From NCBI GenBank assembly GCA_025964355.1, contig JAOPZB010000074.1, positions 1 to 45,670 of the forward strand: 45,670 nt of DNA. The letters run 5' to 3'. This DNA is from Solirubrobacterales bacterium. Its GTDB lineage: Bacteria; Actinomycetota; Thermoleophilia; Solirubrobacterales; Solirubrobacteraceae. The translations under genes and the position numbers were made by a program. The notes below the pieces were generated by a model. It did not search any database. It was given only the letters and a program-made list of their open reading frames with translations, and was not told where the DNA came from. Positions 9,456-17,912 of the stretch are shown here, piece after piece (the stretch's first letter is position 1; the number at the start of each line of letters is the position of its first letter).

Positions 9456-11818
9456 TCCAGCATCCGGCCTTCGCGGTCGAGCCCTGGGTCGTGCGCGAGA
9501 CGGAGCTGGATCTCGACAGACTCGCACAGACGGAGTCGGTATTCGCACTCGCGAACGGCCACGTCGGCCTGCGCGGAAACCTCGACGAGGGGGAGCCGAG
9601 CGGCCTGCCGGGAACCTATCTCGCCGGCTTCTATGAGGTCCGACCGCTCCCCTACGCAGAGACCGCCTATGGCAATCCGGAGGCCGGCGAGACGGTCATC
9701 AACGTGACGAACGGCAAGATCATCCGACTGCTCGTCGAGGACGAGCCGTTTGACGTCCGCTACGGCGTATTGCATCGCCACGAACGGGTGCTCGACCTTC
9801 GTGCCGGAGTGCTGATCCGGACGCTCGAGTGGGAATCTCCCGCCGGCGGTTCAGTGCGAGTCTCCTCGACGCGCTTGGTCTCGTTCGCCCAGCGCGCGAT
9901 CGCGGCGATCCTCTACGAAGTCGAGGCCGTCGACGGCCCGACCGCCGTCGTCGTGCAGTCGGAGCTCGTCGCCAACGAGGAGACGCCGGTCGACGAGAGC
10001 GACCCCCGTGCCGCGGCGGCGCTTGCGTCTCCCCTGCACTCCCAACTCTCCGGGTCCCGCGACACGCGTCTGATGCTGGCGCATTCGACCGGCGCCAGCG
10101 GACTGACGATGGCCGCCGCGACCGATCACGCAATCGACGGTCCGCCGGGCACCACGGCGACCGCGGAGACCTACGAGGACCTCTGTCGCCTGCTCGTGGC
10201 CGCAGACCTCGTGCCCGGCAAGCCGCTTCGCCTGGTGAAGTTCATCGCCTACGGATGGTCCAGCCAGCGCTCGCTGCCAGCGATCTCAGCCCAGGTCACC
10301 GCGGCGCTGGCCGAGGCGCAACACGCCGGCTGGGACGGTCTCCTCTCCCAGCAACGCGCGTACCTGGACGACTTCTGGGATCGGGCGGACGTCGAGATCG
10401 ACGGTGACGCCGAGCTGCAACAGGCGGTTCGCTTCGGCCTCTTCCACACGCTCCAGGCCGGCGCCAGGGCCGAGAAGCGAGCGATCGCCGCCAAGGGCCT
10501 GACTGGACCCGGGTACGAAGGACACGCGTTCTGGGACACCGAGACATTCGCGTTGCCGGTCCTCACGTACACGGTCCCCCAGGCGGCCCGCGACGCCCTG
10601 TACTGGCGCCATCTGACGCTCGAGGCGGCACGGCAGCGGGCGACGTTGCTGGGGCTCAAGGGAGCCGCGTTCCCGTGGCGCACGATCCGCGGACAGGAGT
10701 GCTCGGGCTACTGGCCGGCGGGCCTCGCGGCATTCCACGTCAACGCCGATATCGCCGACGCGGTGGCTCGCTACCGGGCGGCCACCGAGGACGACACGTT
10801 CGAGCGCGCCGCCGGTCTGGAGGTGCTCGTCGAGACCGCGCGGTTGTGGCGGTCGCTCGGACACCACGACGCCGAAGGGAGCTTCCGGATCGATGGGGTC
10901 ACGGGGCCCGACGAGTACAGCGCGATCGCTGACAACAACGTCTACACCAATCTGATGGCCCAGCGGAACCTGCTCGCCGCCGTCGAGGCCGTCCAGCGCA
11001 ACGGCGACCGTGCAGCCGAACTGGGCGTGGACAGCGAAGAGTCCGCCGACTGGCGCGACGCCGCCGAAGCGATGCTGGTCCCCTACGACGGCGCGCGCAA
11101 GGTTCACCCGCAGGCCGAGTCGTTCACCCAGCACCAGGTCTGGGACTTCGCTTCCACAGGCCCCGAGCAGTATCCGCTGCTGCTGCACTTCCCCTACTTC
11201 GACCTCTATCGCAAGCAGGTCGTCAAGCAGGCCGATCTGGTCCTCGCGTTGCATCTGCGCGGGGACGCCTTCAGCGCGGAGGAGAAGGCGCGCGACTTCG
11301 ACTACTACGAGCGGCTGACGGTCCGCGACTCCTCTTTGTCGGCCTGCACGCAGTCGGTCATCGCCGCGGAGGTCGGCCATATGGAGCTCGCGTACGACTA
11401 CTTCGGCGAGGCCGCACTGATCGACCTCGATGACATCGAGCACAACACCCGCGACGGTGTCCACATCGCCTCGCTGGCGGGAGCATGGATCGCCGCCGTC
11501 GCTGGCTTCGGCGGCATGCGCGACCACGGCGGCAAGCTGAGCTTCGCGCCACGCCTCCCCGAGGTGATATCCCGCCTGGTGTTCCGCCTCACCTTCCAAG
11601 GCCGGCGGTTGGTGGTCGAGGTCGAGCCGCATCGCGCGACCTACTCGCTGCGCGAAGGCGAGCCGCTGGAGATCAGCCACCATGGCAAACGCCTGACGGT
11701 CGCCGGCAGGCCACGCGTGCGGTCGATCCCGCCGGCCCCGGCGCGCGACGCCCCGACCCAGCCTCCCGGGCGGGCACCGTCGCGGCGGCGACCGCCGCGG
11801 CCCAGCCGGTCTTCCTAG
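9452..11818 (+). CDS. Glycoside hydrolase family 65 disaccharide phosphorylase (trehalose/maltose/kojibiose type)
   Basis: 788 residues. An N-terminal beta-sandwich (about 1-270, [17 protein letters not shown]) is followed by an (alpha/alpha)6 barrel. [13 protein letters not shown] is the substrate-side motif, FPWRT[12 protein letters not shown] follows, and the predicted general acid Glu is at residue 488 in [10 protein letters not shown]. The phosphate/substrate loop ends in [12 protein letters not shown] with a GFGGMR motif, and a short C-terminal domain follows. The last about 25 residues are a Pro/Arg-rich tail unlike the family. GH65 phosphorylases invert an alpha-glucoside to beta-glucose 1-phosphate, which the coupled mutase would use. 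The exact disaccharide cannot be decided; trehalose is plausible as an actinobacterial stress sugar. Confidence 0.9.
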   Translation: MIQHPAFAVEPWVVRETELDLDRLAQTESVFALANGHVGLRGNLDEGEPSGLPGTYLAGFYEVRPLPYAETAYGNPEAGETVINVTNGKIIRLLVEDEPFDVRYGVLHRHERVLDLRAGVLIRTLEWESPAGGSVRVSSTRLVSFAQRAIAAILYEVEAVDGPTAVVVQSELVANEETPVDESDPRAAAALASPLHSQLSGSRDTRLMLAHSTGASGLTMAAATDHAIDGPPGTTATAETYEDLCRLLVAADLVPGKPLRLVKFIAYGWSSQRSLPAISAQVTAALAEAQHAGWDGLLSQQRAYLDDFWDRADVEIDGDAELQQAVRFGLFHTLQAGARAEKRAIAAKGLTGPGYEGHAFWDTETFALPVLTYTVPQAARDALYWRHLTLEAARQRATLLGLKGAAFPWRTIRGQECSGYWPAGLAAFHVNADIADAVARYRAATEDDTFERAAGLEVLVETARLWRSLGHHDAEGSFRIDGVTGPDEYSAIADNNVYTNLMAQRNLLAAVEAVQRNGDRAAELGVDSEESADWRDAAEAMLVPYDGARKVHPQAESFTQHQVWDFASTGPEQYPLLLHFPYFDLYRKQVVKQADLVLALHLRGDAFSAEEKARDFDYYERLTVRDSSLSACTQSVIAAEVGHMELAYDYFGEAALIDLDDIEHNTRDGVHIASLAGAWIAAVAGFGGMRDHGGKLSFAPRLPEVISRLVFRLTFQGRRLVVEVEPHRATYSLREGEPLEISHHGKRLTVAGRPRVRSIPPAPARDAPTQPPGRAPSRRRPPRPSRSS

Positions 11819-11872
11819 ATCCGGCAGCGCGGCATCGCTGTCCTGCGGAACCCCCGCGACGCTGCGCTCCGG

Positions 11873-12328
11873 CTAGGCTCGGAAGCCGCGCGGACGGCTG
11901 CGCGTTCGCTGCCAGGCGCCACATGCCTGAAATCGACGCCCGTTGCGCGCGCCGTGCAGGCGCCGCCGGCGGGGTCCGAAAAACCACCACCCTGCGGCCA
12001 GCCACAGCACCCACATCGCGAGCGCGCCCGTGAGGGCGAACACGACGGCCGCGACGAGCGCCAGCGCGACTGGCGCTGCGATCGCCATGCCCAGCGCCGG
12101 ACGGACCCAAGCCAGCTTGCGTGCTTCCGCCGGGCCTGTCAGACGCCGTCCCGGCAGATCGACTACGAGCGCGTTCAGTTGGCCGTAGGTGCGCGCCGAG
12201 AACGACGCTTCGAGGCGCTGCTCGAGCTCCTCGGTCACGAGCCTTCCTTCGGCGGCCGCCTGCCGCAGGCGCTCGCCCACGCGCTCGCGATCTGCGTCGG
12301 ATGCTCTCAGTGCTGCGCGGCTGGCCAT
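11873..12328 (-). CDS. DUF1707 domain membrane protein
   Basis: A 151-residue protein from ATG 12328. Residues about 8-60 fit DUF1707: RASDADRERVGERL, then GRLVTEELEQRLEA and A-R-TYGQLNALVVDLP. Two adjacent membrane helices follow (about 75-122, rich in Ala/Val/Leu, ending MWVLWLAAGWWFF). A basic tail (RRRRLHGARNGRRF) ends the protein. DUF1707 proteins are common in actinobacteria, with no firm biochemical role. The frame is open upstream to 12424, but the conserved domain starts right after this Met. It is divergent from the secreted repeat protein and convergent with the GH65 gene. Confidence 0.8.
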   Translation of the reverse strand: MASRAALRASDADRERVGERLRQAAAEGRLVTEELEQRLEASFSARTYGQLNALVVDLPGRRLTGPAEARKLAWVRPALGMAIAAPVALALVAAVVFALTGALAMWVLWLAAGWWFFGPRRRRLHGARNGRRFQACGAWQRTRSRPRGFRA

Positions 12329-12496
12329 GTCGCTGTGGGCCTCGCTTGCCGGTGGATCTTCGTGAGAGCCTAGCGCACGCCAATGGCTTCGGCACCTCGG
12401 CCGACCCAGCGCGCTGAGCCTCATCTGTCAAGCGGGGGAAGGTTCGCCCTCACTGCGACGTCCGGGACGTTAATTGACATCGAAGGAAGGAGCCGC

Positions 12497-13063
12497 ATGT
12501 CCCGCCCAACAGCAACGTCACGGTCCCACGGTCTAGGGGCCGCGAGGCGCCGGTGCCTGACGGCGTCCGCCGGCGCCGTCGCGGCTCTGGCGGTGGTCTC
12601 GAGCGTCGCGGGAGCGGCCGTCGCTTCCCGCGTGGTTTCAGAGGCGAGCAACTCGACCCTGAAGGAGAACGTCGTCGTCGACGGTCACGGCCGGACGCTC
12701 TACGCCCTGCACCCCGAGAGCATCCACCACGTCCTCTGCAGAAGCCGTTCCTGCTTTGAAGCGTGGCCGCCTCTGACGGTGCGCTCGGCGAGCGTCAAGC
12801 TGGAGGCCGGCCACGGCGTCGAAGGCCGCCTCGGCCTGCTGCACCGCAGCGACGGCAAGCTGCAGGTCACCCTGCGGGGCATGCCTCTATACCGGTTCGC
12901 CGGCGACACCGCGAAAGGACAGGCCAGCGGTGAAGGCATCAGAACATTCGGCGGCACATGGCACGCCGTCAAGGCCGAAGCGCATTCCTCTACGGCCCCG
13001 ACGGGCACGACCAGTCCGACGACGAACACTCCCCCGATGACGCCGCCGGCGTACGGCTACTGA
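12497..13063 (+). CDS. Secreted COG4315/Lipoprotein_15-type repeat protein
   Basis: 188 residues from ATG 12497, with GAAGGAAGGAG just upstream. A basic N-terminus is followed by a hydrophobic segment (about 24-47), read as a signal peptide or anchor. No lipobox Cys is evident. The mature part has the two half-repeats of COG4315: GHGRTLYALHPES...C..CFEAWPPL and GMPLYRFAGDTAKGQASGEG...GGTWHAV. The Cys pair CRSRSC may form a disulfide. A Thr/Pro/Ser-rich tail of about 25 residues ends the protein. The family is extracytoplasmic with unknown function, often found near redox or stress genes. Confidence 0.82.
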   Translation: MSRPTATSRSHGLGAARRRCLTASAGAVAALAVVSSVAGAAVASRVVSEASNSTLKENVVVDGHGRTLYALHPESIHHVLCRSRSCFEAWPPLTVRSASVKLEAGHGVEGRLGLLHRSDGKLQVTLRGMPLYRFAGDTAKGQASGEGIRTFGGTWHAVKAEAHSSTAPTGTTSPTTNTPPMTPPAYGY

Positions 13064-13236
13064 CCGGCGTGGGCGCGGCCTCGTTGGCGACCTTCGCGGG
13101 GGACCTCTAGGCTCGGTGGTCCGGGCGCCGGGTGGGGTCTGCCGTCCGGCCATACAGCGACAGGCGCACCGTCAGCGGCGAGACAGTCGTGAGACGCGCC
13201 GACCCAAACCCCTCCCCCAAACATCCGAGGAGCAAC

Positions 13237-13905
13237 ATGCAGATTGAGTGGTATGGCCAATCCGCCTTTCGCCTGCGGTCGAACGGGACGACAGTGTTCA
13301 TCGACCCCTTCGGCGACATGTCGATGGCCCGTGAACGCGGAATGCGCTGGGACTATCCGGCGATCGAGGATGTCGAGGCCCACCTGCTCCTGGTTACGCA
13401 CGAGCATCCCGACCACAACGGCGTCGAGGCGATCGCGGGCGACCCTGTCGTGATCCGCTCGACGCCAGGGACGCACGCCTCGCCCATCGGCGAGGTGATC
13501 GGCGTGGCGTCCGAGCACGACCCCGTAGCAGGCACCGAGCGCGGGCCGAACACGATCTACGTCTTTGACCTCGGCGGCCTGCGCGTCGCTCACTTCGGCG
13601 ACTTCGGCCAGAGCATCCTGCGCGAGGAGCAGGCGATGGCGATCGGCCCCGTCGACCTCGCCTTCCTGCCCGTCGGCGGTGGCCCGACGATCGAGGGCGG
13701 GCAGGCCTACGGCATCGCCCGCCAGATCGGCACACGCTGGGTCGTGCCGCATCACTACCGCTCCGCGCGCATCGACTTCCTCGAGCCGCTCGACGTCTTC
13801 CTCGGCCAGGCCGCTGCCGCCCACGCTGTAGAGGGGTCCAGCTTCGACACAACGGCCCTGCCCCAGACCGACGGCCCGATCGCGGTCGTGCCCGCCGCGC
13901 CCTGA
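13237..13905 (+). CDS. Metallo-beta-lactamase-fold hydrolase (UPF0173/UlaG-like)
   Basis: 222 residues from ATG 13237, with GAGGAG seven bases upstream. It opens MQIEWYGQSAFRLRSNG and contains the metal motif THEHPDHNGVE (HxHxDH). A later AHFGDFGQ segment and VVPHHYRS provide the remaining metal ligands. This is the short form of the MBL fold seen in UlaG-like or L-ascorbate-6-phosphate-lactonase-like proteins and in many predicted Zn-dependent hydrolases. The natural substrate is unknown. It follows the COG4315 gene after 173 bases without a gene, where I see no structure beyond the ribosome site. Confidence 0.88.
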   Translation: MQIEWYGQSAFRLRSNGTTVFIDPFGDMSMARERGMRWDYPAIEDVEAHLLLVTHEHPDHNGVEAIAGDPVVIRSTPGTHASPIGEVIGVASEHDPVAGTERGPNTIYVFDLGGLRVAHFGDFGQSILREEQAMAIGPVDLAFLPVGGGPTIEGGQAYGIARQIGTRWVVPHHYRSARIDFLEPLDVFLGQAAAAHAVEGSSFDTTALPQTDGPIAVVPAAP

Positions 13906-13915
13906 CCGCCCGCCG

Positions 13916-14431
13916 CTAGCAGTTCGCGCCGTCGCCGGACATTTCTGCCGGCGAGGGAACGTCGGCGCTCCGGGCCACTCGCGCGAGCAACCCCTGGAGC
14001 GCGGCCCTCTCATCCTGGTCGAGAGCAGCGAAGAAGCGATCCTCAACCTCTGCGGCCGCGCGCTCCACTTCGTCGAGGAGCTTCGTGCCTCGCTTGGAGA
14101 TCTCGACGACGTGACGGCGCCTGTCCTCGGGATCCCTACGGCGGCTGATCAAGCTGTCGGCTTCGAGGTCGTTGAGCAGCGCGACGAGGTTGCTCGCGTC
14201 GATGTCGAGAGCCGCGCCAAGGGCCTGTTGGCTCATCGCGCCATCGGCGCGCAGCCGCAGAAGCGCCTGGGTCTCGCGGGGCTTGAGCCCGATCGGTGAC
14301 AGCGCGCAACGGTACTGACGGGTCACCGCTCGCCCGAGCTGGGCCAGCAGAAACCCGGCGTGCTGGAGGAGCTCGGGCTCGCTACAGGTCTCGGTCGTCT
14401 CGGCAATCGCCCCAGTCATAGACGAAAGCAT
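13916..14431 (-). CDS. MarR-family transcriptional regulator
   Basis: Up to 171 residues. The MarR core is clear: LKPRETQALLRLRADGAMSQQALGAALDIDASNLVALLNDLEADSLI in pieces, then a wing with RRRDPEDRRRHVVEISKRG (DxRxR motif) and dimer helices ending at DERAALQGLLARVA. The start is ATG 14431 or ATG 14419; neither has a good ribosome site, and 14431 lies inside an inverted repeat. It is divergent from yceI, and the intergenic gap holds two inverted repeats, so it probably represses itself and yceI. It is convergent with the MBL-fold gene, ten bases away. Confidence 0.88.
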   Translation of the reverse strand: MLSSMTGAIAETTETCSEPELLQHAGFLLAQLGRAVTRQYRCALSPIGLKPRETQALLRLRADGAMSQQALGAALDIDASNLVALLNDLEADSLISRRRDPEDRRRHVVEISKRGTKLLDEVERAAAEVEDRFFAALDQDERAALQGLLARVARSADVPSPAEMSGDGANC

Positions 14432-14470
14432 AGCAATTTACAATGCTTGGCAATGGCTAATTATTGTTAG
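14426..14470. promoter_or_regulatory. Two inverted repeats in the MarR-yceI gap, candidate operators
   Basis: The first repeat is AAGCAT-N11-ATGCTT (14426-14448) and the second is CTAA-N6-TTAG (14457-14470). Both lie in an AT-rich island. The first overlaps the possible MarR start codons. The second lies about 48 bases before the yceI ATG, where a promoter is expected. They fit binding by the divergent MarR protein. Confidence 0.5.
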
Positions 14471-14517
14471 TATGAGGTCGTCCACCGAGCCATGACCATC
14501 GAGGAAAGGTGCTTGCC

Positions 14518-15096
14518 ATGTCGACCTCCGCGACAATCTCCCCTCCAGCAGCTCGCGACGCCCTCGTTCCCCCCGGCTCTTGGCAGGTCAGCGAGGAGTC
14601 TGAGATCGGCTTCGCGGTCAAAGGACTCGGTCGCACGGTGAAGGGGCGGTTCGGATCCTTCAGCGGCCGTGTCGTCCACGGGACGGCCGATGCTGTGACT
14701 GCGTCGGGGTCAGTCGAGGTCGCGAGTATCGACACCGGGATCGGGAAGCGCGATGACCATCTCCGCTCCGCAGATTTCTTCGACGCTGCGAACTACCCAG
14801 AGATCACGTTCGCCTCGCGCCGGATCATCGCCGACCGAGACAGATACGACATTCCGGGCACGCTCACGATCAAGGGCGTCTCCCAAGACGTGTCGTTGAT
14901 CGGAAGGCTCCTTCCACCCGCACCGGGCGATGACATCCACACGATCCGAATCGCGGCCGAGGCAACGATCAATCGCCACGGCTTCGGCGTCAAGGCGCCA
15001 GAGAGAGTCGAGTTGTTCGGCCTCGCGGCGGGCGCTCGCGTCAAGATCAGGCTCCTAATCGTGGCTGTATCCGACGATCGCCCCGCGATCGACTGA
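14518..15096 (+). CDS. YceI-family lipid-binding protein
   Basis: 192 residues from ATG 14518, behind GAGGAAAGG eight bases upstream. It has the YceI lipocalin-like pattern: PGSWQVSEESEIGFAVKGLG..TVKGRFG.F, then GSVEVASIDTGIGKRDDHLRSADFFDAANYPEITF and LTIKGVSQDVSL, all in conserved order. YceI proteins bind long isoprenoid or amide-type lipids. No signal peptide is seen, so this is a cytoplasmic type, as in many actinobacteria. The MarR regulator next door and the membrane protein encoded four bases downstream suggest a small envelope-stress unit (inference). Confidence 0.92.
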   Translation: MSTSATISPPAARDALVPPGSWQVSEESEIGFAVKGLGRTVKGRFGSFSGRVVHGTADAVTASGSVEVASIDTGIGKRDDHLRSADFFDAANYPEITFASRRIIADRDRYDIPGTLTIKGVSQDVSLIGRLLPPAPGDDIHTIRIAAEATINRHGFGVKAPERVELFGLAAGARVKIRLLIVAVSDDRPAID

Positions 15097-15100
15097 GCTC

Positions 15101-16231
15101 ATGGCGGGCGCCGCACAGGCACTCTCCCAGGGCACAGGCGCCGCGCCGGGCGCGGCCGATCTGGCGCAGGCGCTTCGCGGCCTGCCCGGGCCGAGCCCCG
15201 AGCAGGACGAAGTCAGCCGCGGCCCGCTGCCGCGGTTTTACGCCAGCTCGGTGGTCGCGCGTCTGCTCACGATCGCTCTGCTGGTCGCCGCCGTCGTCTC
15301 GCTGCTCCTGGCGGTGCCCGGCCTGCGCACGGTGGCGAGCGAGATCAGCCATCTCAGCGGAGGCTGGCTCGCCCTGGCGGCCGCATTGGAGCTGGCGTCG
15401 TGCGCGAGCTTCGTCGTGGTCTTTCGGCACTTCTTCAAGGGAGTCCCGGCACGACCAGCGAAGGCGCTCGCTTGGACCGAGATGGGGTCGGGCGCGCTCC
15501 TGCCAGGCGGCGGCCTGGGTTCGCTTGCCGTTGGCGGGTGGCTGCTGCACCTCGCCGGGATGCCGACCCGCAAGATCGTGCGCAGTTCCAGCGGCCTCTT
15601 CTTCCTCACGAGCGCGGTGAACGTCGCCGCCCTGATCCTGGGAGGGTCCCTGCTCGCAAGCGGCCTTTCCGCCGGTCAGCACGACGTTCTGCGAGCCGGG
15701 CTGCCGATCCTCGTCGGATCCGGTGCGGTGGGCCTGGCCCTCGCCGTCGCTCGCCTGACCGAGCGCCGCCCGCTCGTGTTCGCCGACTCCTCGTGGGCCG
15801 CGCAGCTCGTGGGTGGCATCCGCGAAGCCGAGCGCGCCCTGCGTCATCCCAGCTGGCGACTGACCGGCGCCATCGGCTACCTCGGGTTCGACATTGCCGT
15901 CCTCGCAGCCGCGCTGACTGCTGTCGGCTACAGCCCACCGCTCGCCGTGCTGATCCTGGGGTACATCATCGGCTACCTCGCAAATGCGATCCCCGTCCCG
16001 GGAGCGGTCGGCGTACTGGAGGGAGGGCTGGCGGGAACGCTCGTCCTCTACGGCGCCCCCGTCACGCAGGCGACGGCCGGCGTGCTCATCTACCACGCGA
16101 TCGCCTTCTGGGTTCCAAGCATCGGAGGCCTGCTCGGCTACCGGCTGCTTCGACTCCGCCTCGCGCGGGGCGCCACCTTCGCGATCCTCGACGACGAAGC
16201 TCCCGCGCAGCCCCCGAACGTGCGCTCATGA
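15101..16231 (+). CDS. LPG-synthase-type flippase-like integral membrane protein (UPF0104)
   Basis: 376 residues with about eight hydrophobic helices. Matches to the lysylphosphatidylglycerol synthase membrane region include an early helix pair, a GSGALLPGGGLGSLAVGGWLL loop segment (in pieces) and the C-terminal AIPVPGAVGVLEGGLAGTL motif. The soluble aminoacyltransferase domain of MprF is absent, so it is a stand-alone transporter or flippase-like member. It begins four bases after the yceI stop and is probably cotranscribed. The 31-base gap to the convergent M28-like gene has no clear terminator. Confidence 0.85.
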   Translation: MAGAAQALSQGTGAAPGAADLAQALRGLPGPSPEQDEVSRGPLPRFYASSVVARLLTIALLVAAVVSLLLAVPGLRTVASEISHLSGGWLALAAALELASCASFVVVFRHFFKGVPARPAKALAWTEMGSGALLPGGGLGSLAVGGWLLHLAGMPTRKIVRSSSGLFFLTSAVNVAALILGGSLLASGLSAGQHDVLRAGLPILVGSGAVGLALAVARLTERRPLVFADSSWAAQLVGGIREAERALRHPSWRLTGAIGYLGFDIAVLAAALTAVGYSPPLAVLILGYIIGYLANAIPVPGAVGVLEGGLAGTLVLYGAPVTQATAGVLIYHAIAFWVPSIGGLLGYRLLRLRLARGATFAILDDEAPAQPPNVRS

Positions 16232-16262
16232 CGTCGCCCATCCGCCGGTTCGCCGCTGTCTT

Positions 16263-17912
16263 TTAGTTCTCGAGCGGACACGGCGCGCCGCCGGCTGCGC
16301 GCTGCTGACGCTCGAGCGGTATCTCTCCGGCGACTTCGGCCTGGCCCATCGTGCCGAGCCTGTTGATCAACTCGGTGTAGCCGAGAAGCTCGTCATGCAT
16401 GACGTTGAAGTCGATGCCTTCCAGACGGAAGGGAGGGTCATACAGCGACTGAGGCGCGGAGATCACGCCGATCGTGGGGAGCAGGTGTTGGTTGTAGGGC
16501 GTGCCCTCGCCACCGAAGTTGCAGTGGGACGGCACCGTCGAGCCCGGCGCGTCGGCGCCCTGAAGCAGCATCGTGCGTTCCATGTTGTAGTTGCGCACGA
16601 CGTCGGTGACGGCGGCGACGAGGGCGGGGCTGGGCGTGATGCCGATGAACTGGATCGCTCGCAGCCCGTTGGGCATCAGTTCTGCGCCGGGACCGCCGTC
16701 GGCCCGCGGCATCTGCTCATAGTCGATCGCACCGAGATGCTCGAGCACTACCACCGAGGAGACCTTGCCCTGGTCGTATTCGCCGTCGAGCTGCGTGGCG
16801 ATCACGCCGGCGCCGCCGTGGCGGCGGTAGGGATCGACGAGTCGCTGGTAGAAGTGGGCGGTCGGGAAGACGAATTCGACGGTGCGTGGCCGGCAGGAAC
16901 TGGGCAGCCGCGCGAGGTACCGCGCCATCGCCACCATCGCCACCGGGCCGTTGTCCTCGACGGCATTGGTGCCGTCGGTGTGGCTGTCCACGACGATCCG
17001 CTGGGCGCTTTCGCCCGCAACCGTCGCGCGGATCGTGGGGGTTTCGACATGCCGGTAGCTCGCGTGCAGGACAAGCCGGGCTGAAACCGGTTGCCCGGAT
17101 GCCATCGCGTCGGAGATCTGCTTGCCTTCGTCGGCGCCCAGGTACACGGCAGGCACACGCCATGGAGTCCCCTCATAGGGCTCGTAATGGTCCGCCAGCT
17201 GCGTTTTCGGAAGTTCCTTGACGAACAGAATCCCCTTGGCACCTGCGGCTGCGGCATCGCGCAGGTCGGCCACGCGCGCGTTGTAGTTGATGAAGTCGCC
17301 GAAGAACGTCTGGGTCGGATCGATCGTGTTCTGCGGGTCATAGACGAACCAGCTGACGACTGGCAGGAAGAAGTCGTAGTTGGGCACGCCGCCGGCGGGC
17401 GCCGGACGCACGACGATGCGCCCCGCCGCGTTGGCCGCCGTGATCTTTTCTTCGTCGGGAACTTGGACCAGGGGAGCCGATACACCCGCGCTCGGAGTGC
17501 CTTCCGCGTATGGAACCGGCGCGGCGACGGGGATCCCCGTGGTCTGTCCGCCCGACGTCAGCTGGAGTTCCATCGAGCCGTGCGCCCAGCGGTTGATCGT
17601 AAAGCGCTGCTGACTGATTGCCAGCCCCGGCACTTTTTTGAGCTGACCGAGGATCCATTTGATGTAGGCGTTCTGCGCTGCGCTGCCTGTCGGTCGGACG
17701 CCCAACCCGGCAACGACCGTGTTCATTTCGCGCAGCGTTGCGGCGTCGGGCAGCGCCGAGGGGTCGGGTGCCACGGGGCAGCTCACAGCGCCCGGCAGAC
17801 CGCTCGGTGAGACGGCGGCGGCGGCCTGTGGCCCCGCCAGGAGCAACGGTGCGGCGAGCACGATCAGCAACGGCCACCGCCGACTGCGCCTTCGCGAGGC
17901 GCGCCCACTCAT
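16263..17912 (-). CDS. Exported M28-like peptidase with PA-type insert and degenerate active site
   Basis: 549 residues with a Sec/Tat-like signal (basic RRSRRWP, hydrophobic core, AAA cleavage region around 30). A central region resembling a PA domain (about 115-280) is followed by an M28-like fold. VVDSHTDGTNAVEDNGPVAMVAMARYL gives the H-x-D and Asp of the metal site (in pieces: SHTDG, EDNGP). At the place of the usual Glu-Glu catalytic pair, this protein has VEFVFPTAHFY and no Glu pair. VPSHCNFGGEGTP keeps a late His. This may mean loss of peptidase activity or a changed site. It is the last gene of a three-gene exported operon (ATGA overlap with the GH94-like gene). Confidence 0.7.
   Translation of the reverse strand: MSGRASRRRSRRWPLLIVLAAPLLLAGPQAAAAVSPSGLPGAVSCPVAPDPSALPDAATLREMNTVVAGLGVRPTGSAAQNAYIKWILGQLKKVPGLAISQQRFTINRWAHGSMELQLTSGGQTTGIPVAAPVPYAEGTPSAGVSAPLVQVPDEEKITAANAAGRIVVRPAPAGGVPNYDFFLPVVSWFVYDPQNTIDPTQTFFGDFINYNARVADLRDAAAAGAKGILFVKELPKTQLADHYEPYEGTPWRVPAVYLGADEGKQISDAMASGQPVSARLVLHASYRHVETPTIRATVAGESAQRIVVDSHTDGTNAVEDNGPVAMVAMARYLARLPSSCRPRTVEFVFPTAHFYQRLVDPYRRHGGAGVIATQLDGEYDQGKVSSVVVLEHLGAIDYEQMPRADGGPGAELMPNGLRAIQFIGITPSPALVAAVTDVVRNYNMERTMLLQGADAPGSTVPSHCNFGGEGTPYNQHLLPTIGVISAPQSLYDPPFRLEGIDFNVMHDELLGYTELINRLGTMGQAEVAGEIPLERQQRAAGGAPCPLEN

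Noticed and set aside
10286-11683. 465-codon minus-strand frame antisense to the GH65 gene
   Set aside because: Translation shows no domain. The opposite strand has full GH65 motifs and a coupled partner.
16263-17912. Exported M28-like protein as a replacement for MftE
   Set aside because: It has a signal peptide, lacks the Glu pair, and belongs to a separate TetR-controlled operon far from the mft genes.
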